Shown here: one piece after another, positions 1 through 8,993 of the stretch
Position numbering within the stretch: position 1 is the first letter of the stretch
Layout: each line of letters starts with the position of its first letter
NCBI GenBank assembly: GCA_021817245.1
Contig: JAKAVQ010000013.1
Coordinates: forward strand, 1-64,000
DNA from: Thermoplasmata archaeon
GTDB lineage: Archaea > Thermoplasmatota > Thermoplasmata > Lutacidiplasmatales > UBA184
Direction of reading: 5' to 3'
Length of the DNA stretch: 64,000 nt
Made by a program: the position numbers and the translations under genes
The notes under the pieces: model-generated
Database searches by the model: none
What the model saw: only the letters and a program-made list of their open reading frames with translations
What the model was told of the DNA's origin: nothing

Positions 1-625
1 TCCAGGTCGCCGAGTTGTGCGAGCCGACACCGGCGAGGACGAGGTCGTTGGTGCTCGCGGAGATCTGGTTATCGAAGACCCGATTCGTCTGGCCGGACTG
101 CGTGCTCTCCGTGAACGTGCCGAACTGCGCGAGGGGAGCCGAAGCGACTCCCGTCACGTCCACCACGTTCACCGCCGCATCGGCGGAGCTTGTCGAGCCG
201 GAGAGGGTCACGGTCACCGTGACGGAGGAACCGCCGGCGACGCTGTACGCGGCGAAGATGGCGAGCCCGAAGGTCCCGCCGGAGAAGGTCTCCGTCGTGT
301 AGCCCAGCTGGGTGAAGGAGTCACCGGCAGAGTCGGTCACCGCTCCAACCGTGTTCGTGGACCAGATGCTCGCGAACACCACGATCGTATCCCCCCCTGA
401 CGAGGAGATGGGGGACGACGATGCGGAGGCCGTGCCCTGGATCACGAAGCTCGTGTGGGCGGCCACGGTGGGGGAAACCGAGGAGGTGCTCGCCAGACTT
501 CCGGAACTGGTCGCGGGAAGCGCGGTGCTCGTTGCGCTGGCGCTCACAGCGAGCGCACTCGCGAGCATCGTCAGGGCGCACAGCATGGCAAGCACCGCCA
601 GCGCCCGTTTTCTCGGATGGCCCAT
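1..625 (-). CDS. Secreted surface protein, 3' end outside window
   Basis: The reading frame is open from ATG 625 to the window edge (208 codons visible). The first ~30 residues form a signal peptide: basic MGHPRKR, then a hydrophobic stretch ending near ASA. It is followed by a Ser/Thr/Ala linker and a beta-rich extracellular region with motifs GDTIVVFAS, VTDSAGDSF and VTVTVTLSGS, the style of domain found in many prokaryotic surface proteins. A strong Shine-Dalgarno-like GGAGGGGTGA lies just upstream of the ATG. Secretion is well supported; the precise role is unknown, and the C-terminal anchor, if any, lies outside the window. Confidence 0.8.
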   Translation of the reverse strand, partial: MGHPRKRALAVLAMLCALTMLASALAVSASATSTALPATSSGSLASTSSVSPTVAAHTSFVIQGTASASSSPISSSGGDTIVVFASIWSTNTVGAVTDSAGDSFTQLGYTTETFSGGTFGLAIFAAYSVAGGSSVTVTVTLSGSTSSADAAVNVVDVTGVASAPLAQFGTFTESTQSGQTNRVFDNQISASTNDLVLAGVGSHNSATW

Positions 626-986
626 GTTGATTCACCCCTCCACTGCGTGTGCGACCGGAACTCGGCGCTCCGGCACCGGGGGCGTCACGCTCACTCACTC
701 GGCGCTGTGGCTAGGACAGCCCCCGCATCGACCTGCAGTATATCTAATCGCTGGCCGGCCCTGCCGCAACCCGAGTCCCGAGGGCGACCCCCCCATCGAG
801 CGCGCAGTGCCTCGTTCGGACTAGATGCACTGCGGTGAGACTGCGAGATATGGTTCTTAAGGGTCGCCCACGCGACGCGCTCTACATCGGGGTCTCCCGG
901 CACCCCCGATCGCGCGGTGCGTCGAGTCACCTGTAGCTCTTGTCTCTGCGGCCTCCCCCAGGTAGGCGCGGACGCGTCGCGTGCCC
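626..986. other. Gene-poor stretch between two minus-strand genes
   Basis: No convincing coding frame. It contains two AT-rich islands in otherwise GC-rich sequence: a TATA-like element at about 738-747 and another at about 845-858. The first, read on the minus strand, could be the promoter of the secreted protein starting at 625, giving a leader of roughly 85 bases that fits its Shine-Dalgarno sequence. The second has no assigned transcript. Confidence 0.4.
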
Positions 987-1673
987 TCAGTTCGAGGCCG
1001 GAGCCGCGGGCGTGGGCGCCGTCCCGGTCACGGGGTGGGGGAGGCGGATAAGCCCCGCGAACAGCAGGACGATGCCGAGGAATTCGGCGTAGTAGAGGGC
1101 CACGGGGAACGACGCGATGTAGAGCGTTCCTCCCGCGCCGAGGATGAGGGCCCCCGCGATCATGAGGAGGGTCGGCCACTTCCGGGCGCGACGCAGCGCG
1201 ATCGCGGAAGCCGTCAGCAGCACGGCCGTGGCCGGGAACGTGATCAGGGACGACAGTACGATGAGGATCGGTGCCGGGTTGCCGGTGATGACGCCCCCGT
1301 TCACCATACTGCTCGGCGAAGGCACGAGCCCGCACGCCCCGGCGAGCAGGGCGCACGCCCCGACGATGAACCCCGAGTAGAGACGCTCGACCCGCGGGCT
1401 CCGGAAGACTCGAACGGCACCGAGTGAGAGCACGCCGACGATCGCGGCCGAGAGGAACACGTACGCCGCGAGCAGGGCGGAGGACACCCATCCGGCGAAG
1501 ACCAGCGTCTCGATGACCATCGCTGCGGTGGCCAGGAGAAGACCGGCGCTCCAGGCCAGTTGCACCCGTGCACGGGTCGCACGGTAGCGGGCGATGCCCT
1601 GCGCGCTCAGGATCGCGAGCAGTCCCGCGAGAACCGCCAGGGACAACGCGAGGGCGATCGCCGTGGCCGACAT
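987..1673 (-). CDS. Polytopic membrane protein, unknown function
   Basis: 228 residues, almost entirely hydrophobic, with about seven predicted membrane helices separated by short basic loops (RYRATRAR, RVFRSPRVER, RRARKW). The N-terminus begins directly with a membrane segment (SATAIALALSLAVLAG). The C-terminal tail is short and rich in Pro/Thr/Ala. No catalytic motif is recognised. A TATA-like box (1698-1707, minus strand) is centred about 29 bases upstream of the ATG, so the mRNA is probably leaderless and monocistronic. The overlapping 328-residue frame in this region is a GC-shadow. Function cannot be assigned. Confidence 0.8.
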   Translation of the reverse strand: MSATAIALALSLAVLAGLLAILSAQGIARYRATRARVQLAWSAGLLLATAAMVIETLVFAGWVSSALLAAYVFLSAAIVGVLSLGAVRVFRSPRVERLYSGFIVGACALLAGACGLVPSPSSMVNGGVITGNPAPILIVLSSLITFPATAVLLTASAIALRRARKWPTLLMIAGALILGAGGTLYIASFPVALYYAEFLGIVLLFAGLIRLPHPVTGTAPTPAAPASN

Positions 1674-1697
1674 GCAAAATCGGCCAGCCGGCGCCCT

Positions 1698-1707
1698 ACT
1701 TATGTTT
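1698..1707 (-). promoter_or_regulatory. TATA-like box for membrane protein at 1673
   Basis: AAACATAAGT on the minus strand in very GC-rich surroundings, centred about 29 bases before the start codon, typical of an archaeal leaderless promoter. Confidence 0.55.
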
Positions 1708-1934
1708 CTTCGTCAAACCTGTTCGACGGGGCGGCGCGCGCCTCGACGCTCCCGGTCGAGGGCAGTCTCCGGGCCGGGTGAAGCCGGCTTGACCGAATGC
1801 TCATATGGCGTTGGGTCGCGGGGCCGCTACGTGGCGCCGCGCGGTCCCGACTCCCCGCGAGCGACGAGCACGCCGAACACGACATCGATTTCACGCGTCC
1901 CGGAACGACGGGCGGTGCGCGAGGAACGGTCAGC

Positions 1935-3374
1935 ATGACCGCAGCGACACCGGGATCCGAGGTCGTCCCACCGTCGTTCTTCGATGAGCGGGCGGGGTCG
2001 CTGTTCCCCCGTCTCCGTTGGCTCAGCCCGCGACGGTTGGCCCTGTTCCTCCTCTTCTGGATCACGATCTTCTTTGCCGGCACCGTCTTCGTCAACAACC
2101 CGTTCTCCGGGTTCGGCGCCGGTTCGAACTGGAGCCTGGGCGCGGGATCCCCGAACTACTACTGGGTCGTGATGTACCTTCATGGGCTCAACACCGGCCT
2201 CGTCGGTCTCGCCGCGCTGGTCGCCTGCGACTTTTTCGAGATCCCCTCGGTCCACGTCCGACGGGGGATCCTGGTGGGCGTGCTGATCGCCGGTCTCCTC
2301 TCGCCGCTGGGCGCGCTGGTCAACACCTCGGCTCCGTGGACGAACGTCGGGCTCTGGATCCAGATCATCGCTTTCCTCGCGCTCGACGAGATCGTGATCC
2401 TGTTCCTCTGGGGCATGCTCTCCGTCTGGCGGGACGGCGCGCCGCGGAGCCGAACGTTCCCGTTCGTGACCGCGATGCTGACGGGGGCCGTCATGCTGGT
2501 GGCGGCGCTGATGGGTCACCTCGCCGGCGTGATCCTCGGGTTCGGGAACAACCCGACCCTTCTCGGGCAGTATGCCTCCCAAGAGATGGGGATGTCTTTG
2601 GACGACTGGGCGGCGGCGCTCATCGGGGCGCACTCGTACCTCATGATCACCGCGGTGCCGGCCGGATTGATGTCGCTCCTTGCGGTCCGCTTCGGGTACT
2701 ACCGTCTCAAAGGCCGGACGAAGCTGCTCGCCCAGGCCGGGTTCGTGCTGGTCGGCCTCGATCTCGTCCTGCAGACCGGCATGGCGCTCCTCCTCGGGTT
2801 CACCAGCTGGCCGGGCAACCTGCCCCCCCAGGTCACCTCACTGCCCGGCGTCCCGACCTTCCTCGCCCTGAACGACGCGACGAACTTCCTCTTCCTGATC
2901 CTGGGCGGCCTCTTCCTGCTCGGCGCACTCGTGATCGGTTCGGCGCGGCCGAAGGGCGAGCCACGCCCGATCGGACTCCCGCTGCGCTTCCTGCCCCTCG
3001 GGATGCTGATCGTCTTCACGGTCTTGACCGCCCTCACCGAACCCACCAACGGGACGGCCATCGGGACCCCTTCCCAGGCGTGGCTCCGCCTGTTCGTTGC
3101 GTTCTACCTCACGATGCTGGTGTTCCTGATGGTCCTCCTCGTGGAGCGGCTGCTCGGGATGCGGCAGCAGCTGCGGATCGGGTGGATGGCCACGGGTGGC
3201 TCGCTCGCCACCTTCGCGGGCGTGCTGCTGTACCTCTCGGCCGGTCTCGTGGCGGGAGGGTACGTGGCCGCGGCCGGCCTCCTGGTCCTCGGCGTCTCGT
3301 TCGTCACGACCACGTGGTGGGGGCTCTACGACGGCGTCATCCGGCGCGCCGGGGCGCCGGTTGCGGATACCTGA
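1935..3374 (+). CDS. Large polytopic membrane protein with intramembrane histidines
   Basis: 479 residues from ATG 1935; an upstream in-frame ATG at 1797 would add a basic, low-complexity extension that looks untranslated. About twelve transmembrane helices. Histidines lie in or at the edge of helices in motifs YLHG (His83), GHLAG (His195) and GAHSY (His233), a pattern reminiscent of haem-copper oxidase or other haem-binding membrane families, although none of the diagnostic oxidase motifs (HPEVY, HHH) was found. Acidic DE within a helix (about 151-152) and conserved-looking glycines suggest a functional core rather than a simple scaffold. No partner gene adjoins. Assigned only as a membrane protein with possible metal or haem ligands. 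Confidence 0.75.
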   Translation: MTAATPGSEVVPPSFFDERAGSLFPRLRWLSPRRLALFLLFWITIFFAGTVFVNNPFSGFGAGSNWSLGAGSPNYYWVVMYLHGLNTGLVGLAALVACDFFEIPSVHVRRGILVGVLIAGLLSPLGALVNTSAPWTNVGLWIQIIAFLALDEIVILFLWGMLSVWRDGAPRSRTFPFVTAMLTGAVMLVAALMGHLAGVILGFGNNPTLLGQYASQEMGMSLDDWAAALIGAHSYLMITAVPAGLMSLLAVRFGYYRLKGRTKLLAQAGFVLVGLDLVLQTGMALLLGFTSWPGNLPPQVTSLPGVPTFLALNDATNFLFLILGGLFLLGALVIGSARPKGEPRPIGLPLRFLPLGMLIVFTVLTALTEPTNGTAIGTPSQAWLRLFVAFYLTMLVFLMVLLVERLLGMRQQLRIGWMATGGSLATFAGVLLYLSAGLVAGGYVAAAGLLVLGVSFVTTTWWGLYDGVIRRAGAPVADT

Positions 3375-3665
3375 CGGGAACGGCGCCGGTGAGTCGCCGG
3401 AAATCGCGCGGGCCCGAGGGCTCTCGGAAAAGGCGGGACGGAAGCTCGGATCGCTAGCGGCAGCGTCGGCCGGTCGACCGCACGCGTGGGACAGACACGC
3501 CGCCGGCGAATTCCTGGCGAGCGAGCGTCTCCGCGGGCGGCGAAGCGGCTCCGCCATCCAAGAAGTGGGACCTCCGGCGGGACAAGGGTGTATCTAGGGG
3601 CCGGGTGGCCCTAGCGCCCGAAGGTCGTCGGGGCCGATGGCTCCGGCGACGCGGAGGAAACGGGC

Positions 3666-4667
3666 GTGAACGGCTCGCGCGACCCGCCCCGGCTCGGCGT
3701 CGGCAAGACCTCGGCCGCCCTGATCGTGCTCCTCGCCGCCATCCTCATCTCGCTGTCGTTCTCCGGGATGGCGGCCGCGACGACCGGCACTCCACCGCCG
3801 ACGTCCGCTCCGGCGCTTTCCGTCGGTTTCCCGACGCCGATCCGGCACGTCTTCGTGATCGTGATGGAGAACAAGCCGGTCTCGGCCATCTATGGGCCGA
3901 TGCCGTACGAGACGAGCCTCGCGAAGACGTATGCCTGGGGAGGCATCGGCGCCCCGAACCACCCCGGCTACTATGCGCTCTGCCACCCGTCCGCGCCGAA
4001 CTACCTCGGTCTCACCTCGGGGCAGACGCTCCAGTGCGGTTCGGACGCCCACCACGTCTACGGGGTCAGCAACATCGGCGAATCGCTCCAGCGCGCGGGG
4101 CTCTCCTGGATCGCGTACGAGGAGAGCGCTCAGATCCCGTGCCAGGCGACGAGCAGCGGACTCTACCACCAGGAGCACAACCCGTTCTCGTACTACTCCG
4201 ATCTCGGGGGCTCCCGGGTGGGCTCCGTCTGCGAGACGCACGTAGTGCCGATCGCGAGCCTGGTCCAGGATTACCCCTATGCGAAGACCCCGCCCGCCTT
4301 CACGTTCATCATTCCGAACATCCTGGATGACGGGCACTCCTCCTCCGCAGCGTACGGAGACCAATGGCTCTCGACGTTCGTACCGAAGCTGATCTCCGCC
4401 GGCTGGTTCTCGAGCTCGGTCATCTTCGTCGTCTACGACGAGGCGACCGGCACCGGCTCCTCGGCCGGCTATGCCGGCCTTACCGGCGGCCCGGTCTACA
4501 TGGTCGCGATCAGCCCCTATACCCTGGGAGTCGGGGCCTACAGTGCCGACGCGTCCCACTACGACCTGCTGAGCACGGTCGAGTGGCTCCTCGGCCTACC
4601 GGGGACGGGCACCGGCCACGACTCCACGGCCTCGTTCCCCGCGATGGAAGCGATGTTCAAGCCGTGA
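3666..4667 (+). CDS. Secreted phosphoesterase (acid phosphatase / phospholipase C-like)
   Basis: 333 residues from GTG 3666, preceded by GGAGGAAA about 8 bases upstream. Residues ~18-38 are a hydrophobic signal or anchor. The mature part opens with FVIVMENKP, the signature of the phosphoesterase family that includes bacterial acid phosphatases and non-haemolytic phospholipase C, and later has HPSAPNYLGLTSG, YHQEHNPF and FVVYDEATG, matching the family's metal-binding Glu/Asp/His blocks in order. It should hydrolyse phosphate esters outside the cell, perhaps for phosphate scavenging. Length is typical for the short archaeal forms. Substrate cannot be told from sequence. Confidence 0.85.
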   Translation: MNGSRDPPRLGVGKTSAALIVLLAAILISLSFSGMAAATTGTPPPTSAPALSVGFPTPIRHVFVIVMENKPVSAIYGPMPYETSLAKTYAWGGIGAPNHPGYYALCHPSAPNYLGLTSGQTLQCGSDAHHVYGVSNIGESLQRAGLSWIAYEESAQIPCQATSSGLYHQEHNPFSYYSDLGGSRVGSVCETHVVPIASLVQDYPYAKTPPAFTFIIPNILDDGHSSSAAYGDQWLSTFVPKLISAGWFSSSVIFVVYDEATGTGSSAGYAGLTGGPVYMVAISPYTLGVGAYSADASHYDLLSTVEWLLGLPGTGTGHDSTASFPAMEAMFKP

Positions 4668-4725
4668 ACCGGGGCGGCCGACGGGCCCCGTGACGCCGCT
4701 CGCGCAGCCGTGGTCCGGTCGGCGT

Positions 4726-5280
4726 TCAGTCCCACCACCAGGATCGGAATGGAGAGAGGTCCGAGGGCCGCTTCCGCGCGCTCGCGAGGGCCTTCACCAG
4801 CGGCCGATGGTGCGGGTCGCACACCTCGTACGCGACGTCCACGATCTCCACCGAGCAGGCGACCCGACCGCACGCGTGCGCGCGGTCCGACCGTGGAGCG
4901 TAGTCGCACGTTTCGACCGCCCCGATCGGAGGAAAACGGGGAGCGACCCGTACTCCGAGCTCGCGCAACCACGCTTCGATGCCCCGGGGGCCCTCCTCCC
5001 GGGCGACCACGTCGCGATGCATCTCGCAGAGGTGGCCGACGACGAACTGCCATTCGATGCGCCACGCTCCGATCGCGTTGCACGGTGCGTGACGGCTCCC
5101 GGTAGCATATGAGCAGCGGTACTTCCGGAGACGGAGAGGGCCCGGATCTCGTTCGATCCGCGCCGCTTGCACCACGACGACCGCCCGCTGGGGCCGAACG
5201 GCGTGGGGAACACGATCCACTCCGGTCTCGGATAGCCGGAACCTCCGTCGGAACGGCGGCACTCCTCGCACATCGTTCAC
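4726..5280 (-). CDS. Zinc-binding-repeat protein, N-terminus uncertain (possible frameshift)
   Basis: Up to 184 residues. The C-terminal two thirds contain two similar units: CSYATGSRHAPCNA ending in LCEMH, then CDYAPRSDRAHACGR ending in VCDPHH. Each has paired Cys followed by a C-x2-H, which suggests two tandem zinc-binding domains. The part before about 5130 has poor third-position GC in this frame, while the frame offset by one base is GC3-rich and reads MCEECRRSDGG from 5273. A single-base indel near 5125-5140 would join them. A minus-strand TATA-like box lies at 5361-5369, and a 15-codon mini-ORF (5324-5277) overlaps the GTG at 5280. Function unknown. Confidence 0.55.
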   Translation of the reverse strand: MNDVRGVPPFRRRFRLSETGVDRVPHAVRPQRAVVVVQAARIERDPGPLRLRKYRCSYATGSRHAPCNAIGAWRIEWQFVVGHLCEMHRDVVAREEGPRGIEAWLRELGVRVAPRFPPIGAVETCDYAPRSDRAHACGRVACSVEIVDVAYEVCDPHHRPLVKALASARKRPSDLSPFRSWWWD

Positions 5281-5747
5281 CCCGGGACGACGCCGGTGAG
5301 CGGGACCTTGTGGAGCGCGAACATGAGCGCGGCCGGGGTCTCCGCCTCCCGCGCCTGACGTATATCACCATTTTGCTTGAGACGAATTTGCCGACCCGGA
5401 AAATGGCGGAGTTGAGGGGGGGCGGCCGCCGAGTTCCCGGCTCCCGAGGATGAGCGGGGGCATCGATTGCCCTGCACGCGACCCACCGCCCTGAGGGTAC
5501 CTCACCGTGCGCTCCGGGAGAGGGGGCGGTACCGAGCGACGCAGGTGCCCGGCCCCGCTCCCGCTGTCTCGCGCGGACCGCGGCGGACGAATGCTGCGGC
5601 GGGGTGCCTAGACTGCATCTTTCGGAAGCCTCTTCACACAGGTCGAGTACCACGCGCTGCACGAGGGGTCCGCCGGTCTCCGGCGTTCGACCTGGCTGGC
5701 TTGCCCGCGAGGGCGACCGGACCGTTGGGCTGGCGTGCGGGGGGAGC
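5281..5747. other. Divergent intergenic region
   Basis: Between the minus-strand zinc-repeat gene and the plus-strand beta-helix gene. It holds the minus-strand TATA-like box and the mini-ORF described for the former. A plus-strand frame is open from 5604, but its residues before 5748 are low-complexity and basic and look non-coding. Nothing else supported. Confidence 0.4.
5361..5369 (-). promoter_or_regulatory. TATA-like box upstream of zinc-repeat gene
   Basis: GGTGATATA on the minus strand. The expected transcript would start near 5339, just before the mini-ORF at 5324 and the coding frames at 5280/5273. Confidence 0.45.
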
Positions 5748-6854
5748 ATGCCGACCGGGCTGTTCAGGACGCGGAGAGTATCGAGGGCGACCGTAGTGGG
5801 AACGATGTTGATCTTGGCGACGGCGGGACTGCTGTTCCCGTTGCTCTCTGGGGGGGCTGCCGCCCAACCGATGAGCACGTCGAACGGGGTCATGTGCCAG
5901 AGCGCCGGCACCACGGGGTTGACCGCTAAGGTCATCGCCCACTCGAACGAGAAGATCCAGGGAACGATCAATGCGAGCGGCTGTGACGTCGGCGTGTACG
6001 TCGGACCCGGGGCCTCGCACGTGCTGATCACGGGAGTCACCGTGCGGTATGCGAACGACCACGGGATCTTCGTGCAGAACACCTGGGGGGTCACGATCCA
6101 GTACAGCCTGATCGCCCACAACGGGATCGCATCGCACAAGTGCGGGACGATGCCGTGCATCCTCGAGGACAAGGCGATCCAGCTTACCGGAGCGACCCAC
6201 GTGATCGTCCGGGACAACAGCGTACAGTACAACATGGCGGACGGCGGGATCGGAATCTCGGACGACGGTCCCCTCGACCCGGCGGCCCTCGCCCCGGGCG
6301 TGCTGCACAACTCGACCGACAACGTGGTCACGGGGAACCGGGTCATCGACAACGCCTTCGGTTGCGGGATCGTCGTGGCCGCCTACAACCCGGGCGCCGG
6401 GGTCGGGAACAACATCGTGCGGGGGAACCTCGTCGTCGGCAACACGCCGGGGATGGGCCCGTTCGTGGGCGGCATCGTCGTGGCCGCCGACACTCCCAAC
6501 ACCGTCGCGTGGGACAATCTCGTCGCCCACAACACGATCTACGAGAGCATCATCCCCGGCATCGTCCTCCACAGCAACGCTCCGGGCGACCGGGTCTGGA
6601 ATAACACGCTCCGCTCGAACGCGATCGCAAAGAACGGCTTTGAGGGACCTCCGAACGACCCGACCGTTCCGACGGGCATCGAGGTCGTCGCCGAGGCTGC
6701 GCCGGGCGAGCCCAACGCACCGGTCCTGCTGAACACGACCGTCTCGTACGACACGATCTCGGCGGATTCGATCGGAGTCTGGCTCTGCGACGCGTCCAAC
6801 ACTCAGATCTTCGGGCTGCAGGGGCACGTGGGGGTTTCGGTCCGGACCTGCTGA
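5748..6854 (+). CDS. Secreted right-handed parallel beta-helix protein
   Basis: 368 residues from ATG 5748, chosen because a GGGGGGAG Shine-Dalgarno-like run lies next to it and a signal peptide follows directly (RTRRVS, then VVGTMLILATAGLLFPLL, ending near AAAQ). The mature protein is a series of short beta-helix coils rich in Asn, Gly, Val and Ile, for example VLITGVTVRYANDHGIFV, NVVTGNRVIDNAFGCGIV and NNIVRGNLVVGN, as in PbH1/NosD-type repeats. This fold is common in polysaccharide-binding or -degrading surface proteins. No catalytic set is evident. Four Cys may form disulfides. Followed by a hairpin at 6914-6935. Confidence 0.8.
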   Translation: MPTGLFRTRRVSRATVVGTMLILATAGLLFPLLSGGAAAQPMSTSNGVMCQSAGTTGLTAKVIAHSNEKIQGTINASGCDVGVYVGPGASHVLITGVTVRYANDHGIFVQNTWGVTIQYSLIAHNGIASHKCGTMPCILEDKAIQLTGATHVIVRDNSVQYNMADGGIGISDDGPLDPAALAPGVLHNSTDNVVTGNRVIDNAFGCGIVVAAYNPGAGVGNNIVRGNLVVGNTPGMGPFVGGIVVAADTPNTVAWDNLVAHNTIYESIIPGIVLHSNAPGDRVWNNTLRSNAIAKNGFEGPPNDPTVPTGIEVVAEAAPGEPNAPVLLNTTVSYDTISADSIGVWLCDASNTQIFGLQGHVGVSVRTC

Positions 6855-6913
6855 GCTCCGAACCGCCGGTCGGAACGGCGGGGTCCGCCTGGGGAAAAGC
6901 CCTCGGCGCCCCA

Positions 6914-6935
6914 CCCTCCCGCGAACGCGGGAGGG
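6914..6935 (+). terminator. Perfect inverted repeat, possible terminator
   Basis: Ten-base arms (CCCTCCCGCG / CGCGGGAGGG) separated by two bases, followed by a pyrimidine-rich, T-containing tract to about 6963. It sits between the stop of the plus-strand beta-helix gene and the end of the convergent CBS gene, so it could end transcripts from either side. Archaeal termination relies mainly on T-tracts, so this is tentative. Confidence 0.4.
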
Positions 6936-7077
6936 TTCAACCTCTTCCCTGCCTTTCTTTCAACCGAACAGTTCCCGAGCACCCCACGTGGTCCCACGCT
7001 CTCGATCGGCGGTCGGGGAGGCCGACCCGGACCGAGTGAGGGGTCCTGCCCAGAGCCGGGGTCGGTCGTCTTCCGTG

Positions 7078-7653
7078 CTAGTCGCGCCGGCGGACCGGCC
7101 GCAGCGCCGCCCGGATGAGGTCGGTCGGGGTCACGATACCGACGAGCTTGCGCCCCTCCACGACCGGCAGACGGCTCAACCCGTGTTCGGCCATGACCTC
7201 CATCGCGAGCTCCAGCGAAGCGTCGGCCCCGACGACGAACGGAGGGCGCGCCATCGCCTCGCGCACCGCCGCCTCTTCGAGCGCGCGCTTCAGCCGGGCC
7301 AGGAGGTCCGCGGGCTGCCGATCCATCCCGATCATCAGGATATCGAGGAGGCTCGTCACATCGGGCAGGTTCACCGGGATGGCGAGGCTTCGAGCGAGGT
7401 CCTTCTGGCTCAGGACCCCCACGATCTCACCGGACGTCTCGATCACCGGGAGCCCGGTCACGTCATGGATCCGCATCAGGACGAGCGCATCGAAGAGGGT
7501 CGCGTCGGGGCCGATGGTCACGGGCTCCCGGCTCATGACGTCGGCCACGGGAACGTTGTAGGCCAGCGGGATCTGCGGGAGAGATATCGTGGGTCGTCGG
7601 GCCGGCCCGGTCGAATGGGCCGGGCGCAGCAGGGCCGTCGCGCGCGCGGACAT
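7078..7653 (-). CDS. CBS-domain pair protein
   Basis: 191 residues. After a short basic N-terminus come two CBS domains: the first (about 35-95) with VADVMSREPVTIGPDATL and GLPVIETSGEIVGVLSQKDL, the second (about 125-187) with VREAMARPPFVVGADASL and RLPVVEGRKLVGIVTPTDLI. Paired CBS domains form a Bateman module that binds adenine nucleotides or SAM and regulates partner proteins. There is no fused effector domain, so this is a stand-alone sensor; its partner is not obvious among the neighbours. Length is typical for two-CBS archaeal proteins. Confidence 0.9.
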   Translation of the reverse strand: MSARATALLRPAHSTGPARRPTISLPQIPLAYNVPVADVMSREPVTIGPDATLFDALVLMRIHDVTGLPVIETSGEIVGVLSQKDLARSLAIPVNLPDVTSLLDILMIGMDRQPADLLARLKRALEEAAVREAMARPPFVVGADASLELAMEVMAEHGLSRLPVVEGRKLVGIVTPTDLIRAALRPVRRRD

Positions 7654-7781
7654 GGATCACTCAGCGACCCCCCAGGATTTGGACCGCTCGTCGAGCGGAA
7701 TTGACCGTCCTCGGCTCCCGCGGCCGAACTCACCGAACGGGCGGCCGTCGCGACAGACCGAAACGGGCCCCGCGGTCTGGC

Positions 7782-8345
7782 TCACCTCGACGGAGCCTGG
7801 AACACCGCGAGGTCGTGCCGCCAGCCCGAACGCAGGAAGCGTCGGACGAGGCCGAGCTCGGTCAGCGAGTCCCGGATCTCCGCGCGTCGGAAGATCTCCG
7901 AATAGACGAACGTGCCGCCCGGCCGAAGCACCCGGCGGATCTCTCGCAAGGCCTCGGGCCGCCGGACGTACTCGAGGTGCCGCTCCTCGACGTGGTGAAG
8001 CATCATCATCGCAAAGACGAGGTCGAACGAACGGTCAGGAAAGGGGAGCCGGAGCGCATCTGCGGCCTGGAGCTCGAGGGTGGGGGGGATCTTCCCCCAC
8101 CGCTCGGTCAGGAACGCGCGGGCCGCCACCACTTGCACGGGGTCGAAGTCGGTCCCCACCAGTCGGGCCGGACGGTACCGCTCCTGGATCAGCGCGAGGA
8201 GTCCGCCGCGTCCTGACCCCAGCTCGAGCACCTGGCTGGCCGCGGAGGCCGGCACGTGGGGGCCGACCGCCGCGAGGACCCGCCGAGCGCGCGCTTCGGT
8301 GCGGCGGTTGACCATCCAGCGCTCGAACCGGTTCATCGCGGCCAT
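7782..8345 (-). CDS. Class I SAM-dependent methyltransferase
   Basis: 187 residues. Motif I VLELGSGRGG (about 39-48), acidic residue after beta2 in GTDFDP, motif with ADALRLPFPDRSFDLVFAMMMLHHV, and post-motif LREIRRVLRPGGTFVYSEI are the classic Methyltransf_11 order. It should bind SAM and methylate a small molecule or lipid; the substrate is not evident. A TATA-like GGTTAACG (about 8375-8382, minus strand) lies ~33 bases upstream of the ATG. The C-terminal third is short, so any substrate cap is minimal. Confidence 0.85.
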   Translation of the reverse strand: MAAMNRFERWMVNRRTEARARRVLAAVGPHVPASAASQVLELGSGRGGLLALIQERYRPARLVGTDFDPVQVVAARAFLTERWGKIPPTLELQAADALRLPFPDRSFDLVFAMMMLHHVEERHLEYVRRPEALREIRRVLRPGGTFVYSEIFRRAEIRDSLTELGLVRRFLRSGWRHDLAVFQAPSR

Positions 8346-8375
8346 CGTGTCACCCTGCCGGGTCCGCCCCCGGCG

Positions 8376-8819
8376 TTAACCGACCTTTGGAGGAGCGGGA
8401 ACGGTACCGGTCTCCTCGCCCGCAGTGTCGGGAAGATCGTCGATCCAGGAACGCGTGCCCATCCCTCGCCGGAGCCGGTCCGACCACGACGTGGGCACCG
8501 GAGAGTCCGGCCGGCGCGGCCTGGTCGACGGGCTCGTGCCGGCGGTCCGGGTCGACGGTTCCTCGACCGCTCTCAAGGCCCGGTCCGCGAGGCCGAGGCC
8601 GAGCCCGGTCGAGAGGACCGCCCCGGCGAGGAACATCGCGCCCGCGCCCTGATGCGGGTAGACGCAGCTCGTGGGACCCCCGCTCCCGAAGGGGATGCAG
8701 TAGGTGAGGTCGAAGACGCCCACCACCAGGAACGCCGCTCCGAAGACGAAACCGGCGATGGCCCACAGCGAGAAGCGGAAGAACTCTGCCGGTGGCCACT
8801 TCCCCCGGGCGTCGGCCAT
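8376..8819 (-). CDS. Small two-helix membrane protein
   Basis: 147 residues: hydrophobic segments at about 13-36 (FSLWAIAGFVFGAAFLVVGV) and 57-80 (GAGAMFLAGAVLSTGLGLGL), with a short loop between them containing two Cys (TYCIPFGSGGPTSCVY) that could form a disulfide on the outside. The C-terminal 65 residues are a Pro/Arg/Asp-rich, probably disordered cytoplasmic tail. A TATA-like GTTTATC (about 8853-8859, minus strand) lies upstream. No family recognised and no function assigned. Confidence 0.7.
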   Translation of the reverse strand: MADARGKWPPAEFFRFSLWAIAGFVFGAAFLVVGVFDLTYCIPFGSGGPTSCVYPHQGAGAMFLAGAVLSTGLGLGLADRALRAVEEPSTRTAGTSPSTRPRRPDSPVPTSWSDRLRRGMGTRSWIDDLPDTAGEETGTVPAPPKVG

Positions 8820-8993
8820 CGTCCGCCCAATCCGGGCGAACTTCGGCCCGCGGGATAAACCTATGGCGAGTAGCGGAGCCGGTAGGTTCCCGAAGAGGCT
8901 TCCTCTCGGAGGTGGGGGATAGACCGGGCCGGGGGAGGCGAGCGAGGTCCGCGCGGAGCGCCCGCTCCGAACGTTTGCGAGCCTTCGGTGGGC

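Noticed and set aside
4559-6352. 597-residue minus-strand open frame
   Set aside because: Runs through the phosphoesterase end and the beta-helix gene on the other strand; its translation is low-complexity and family-free, a GC-rich shadow.
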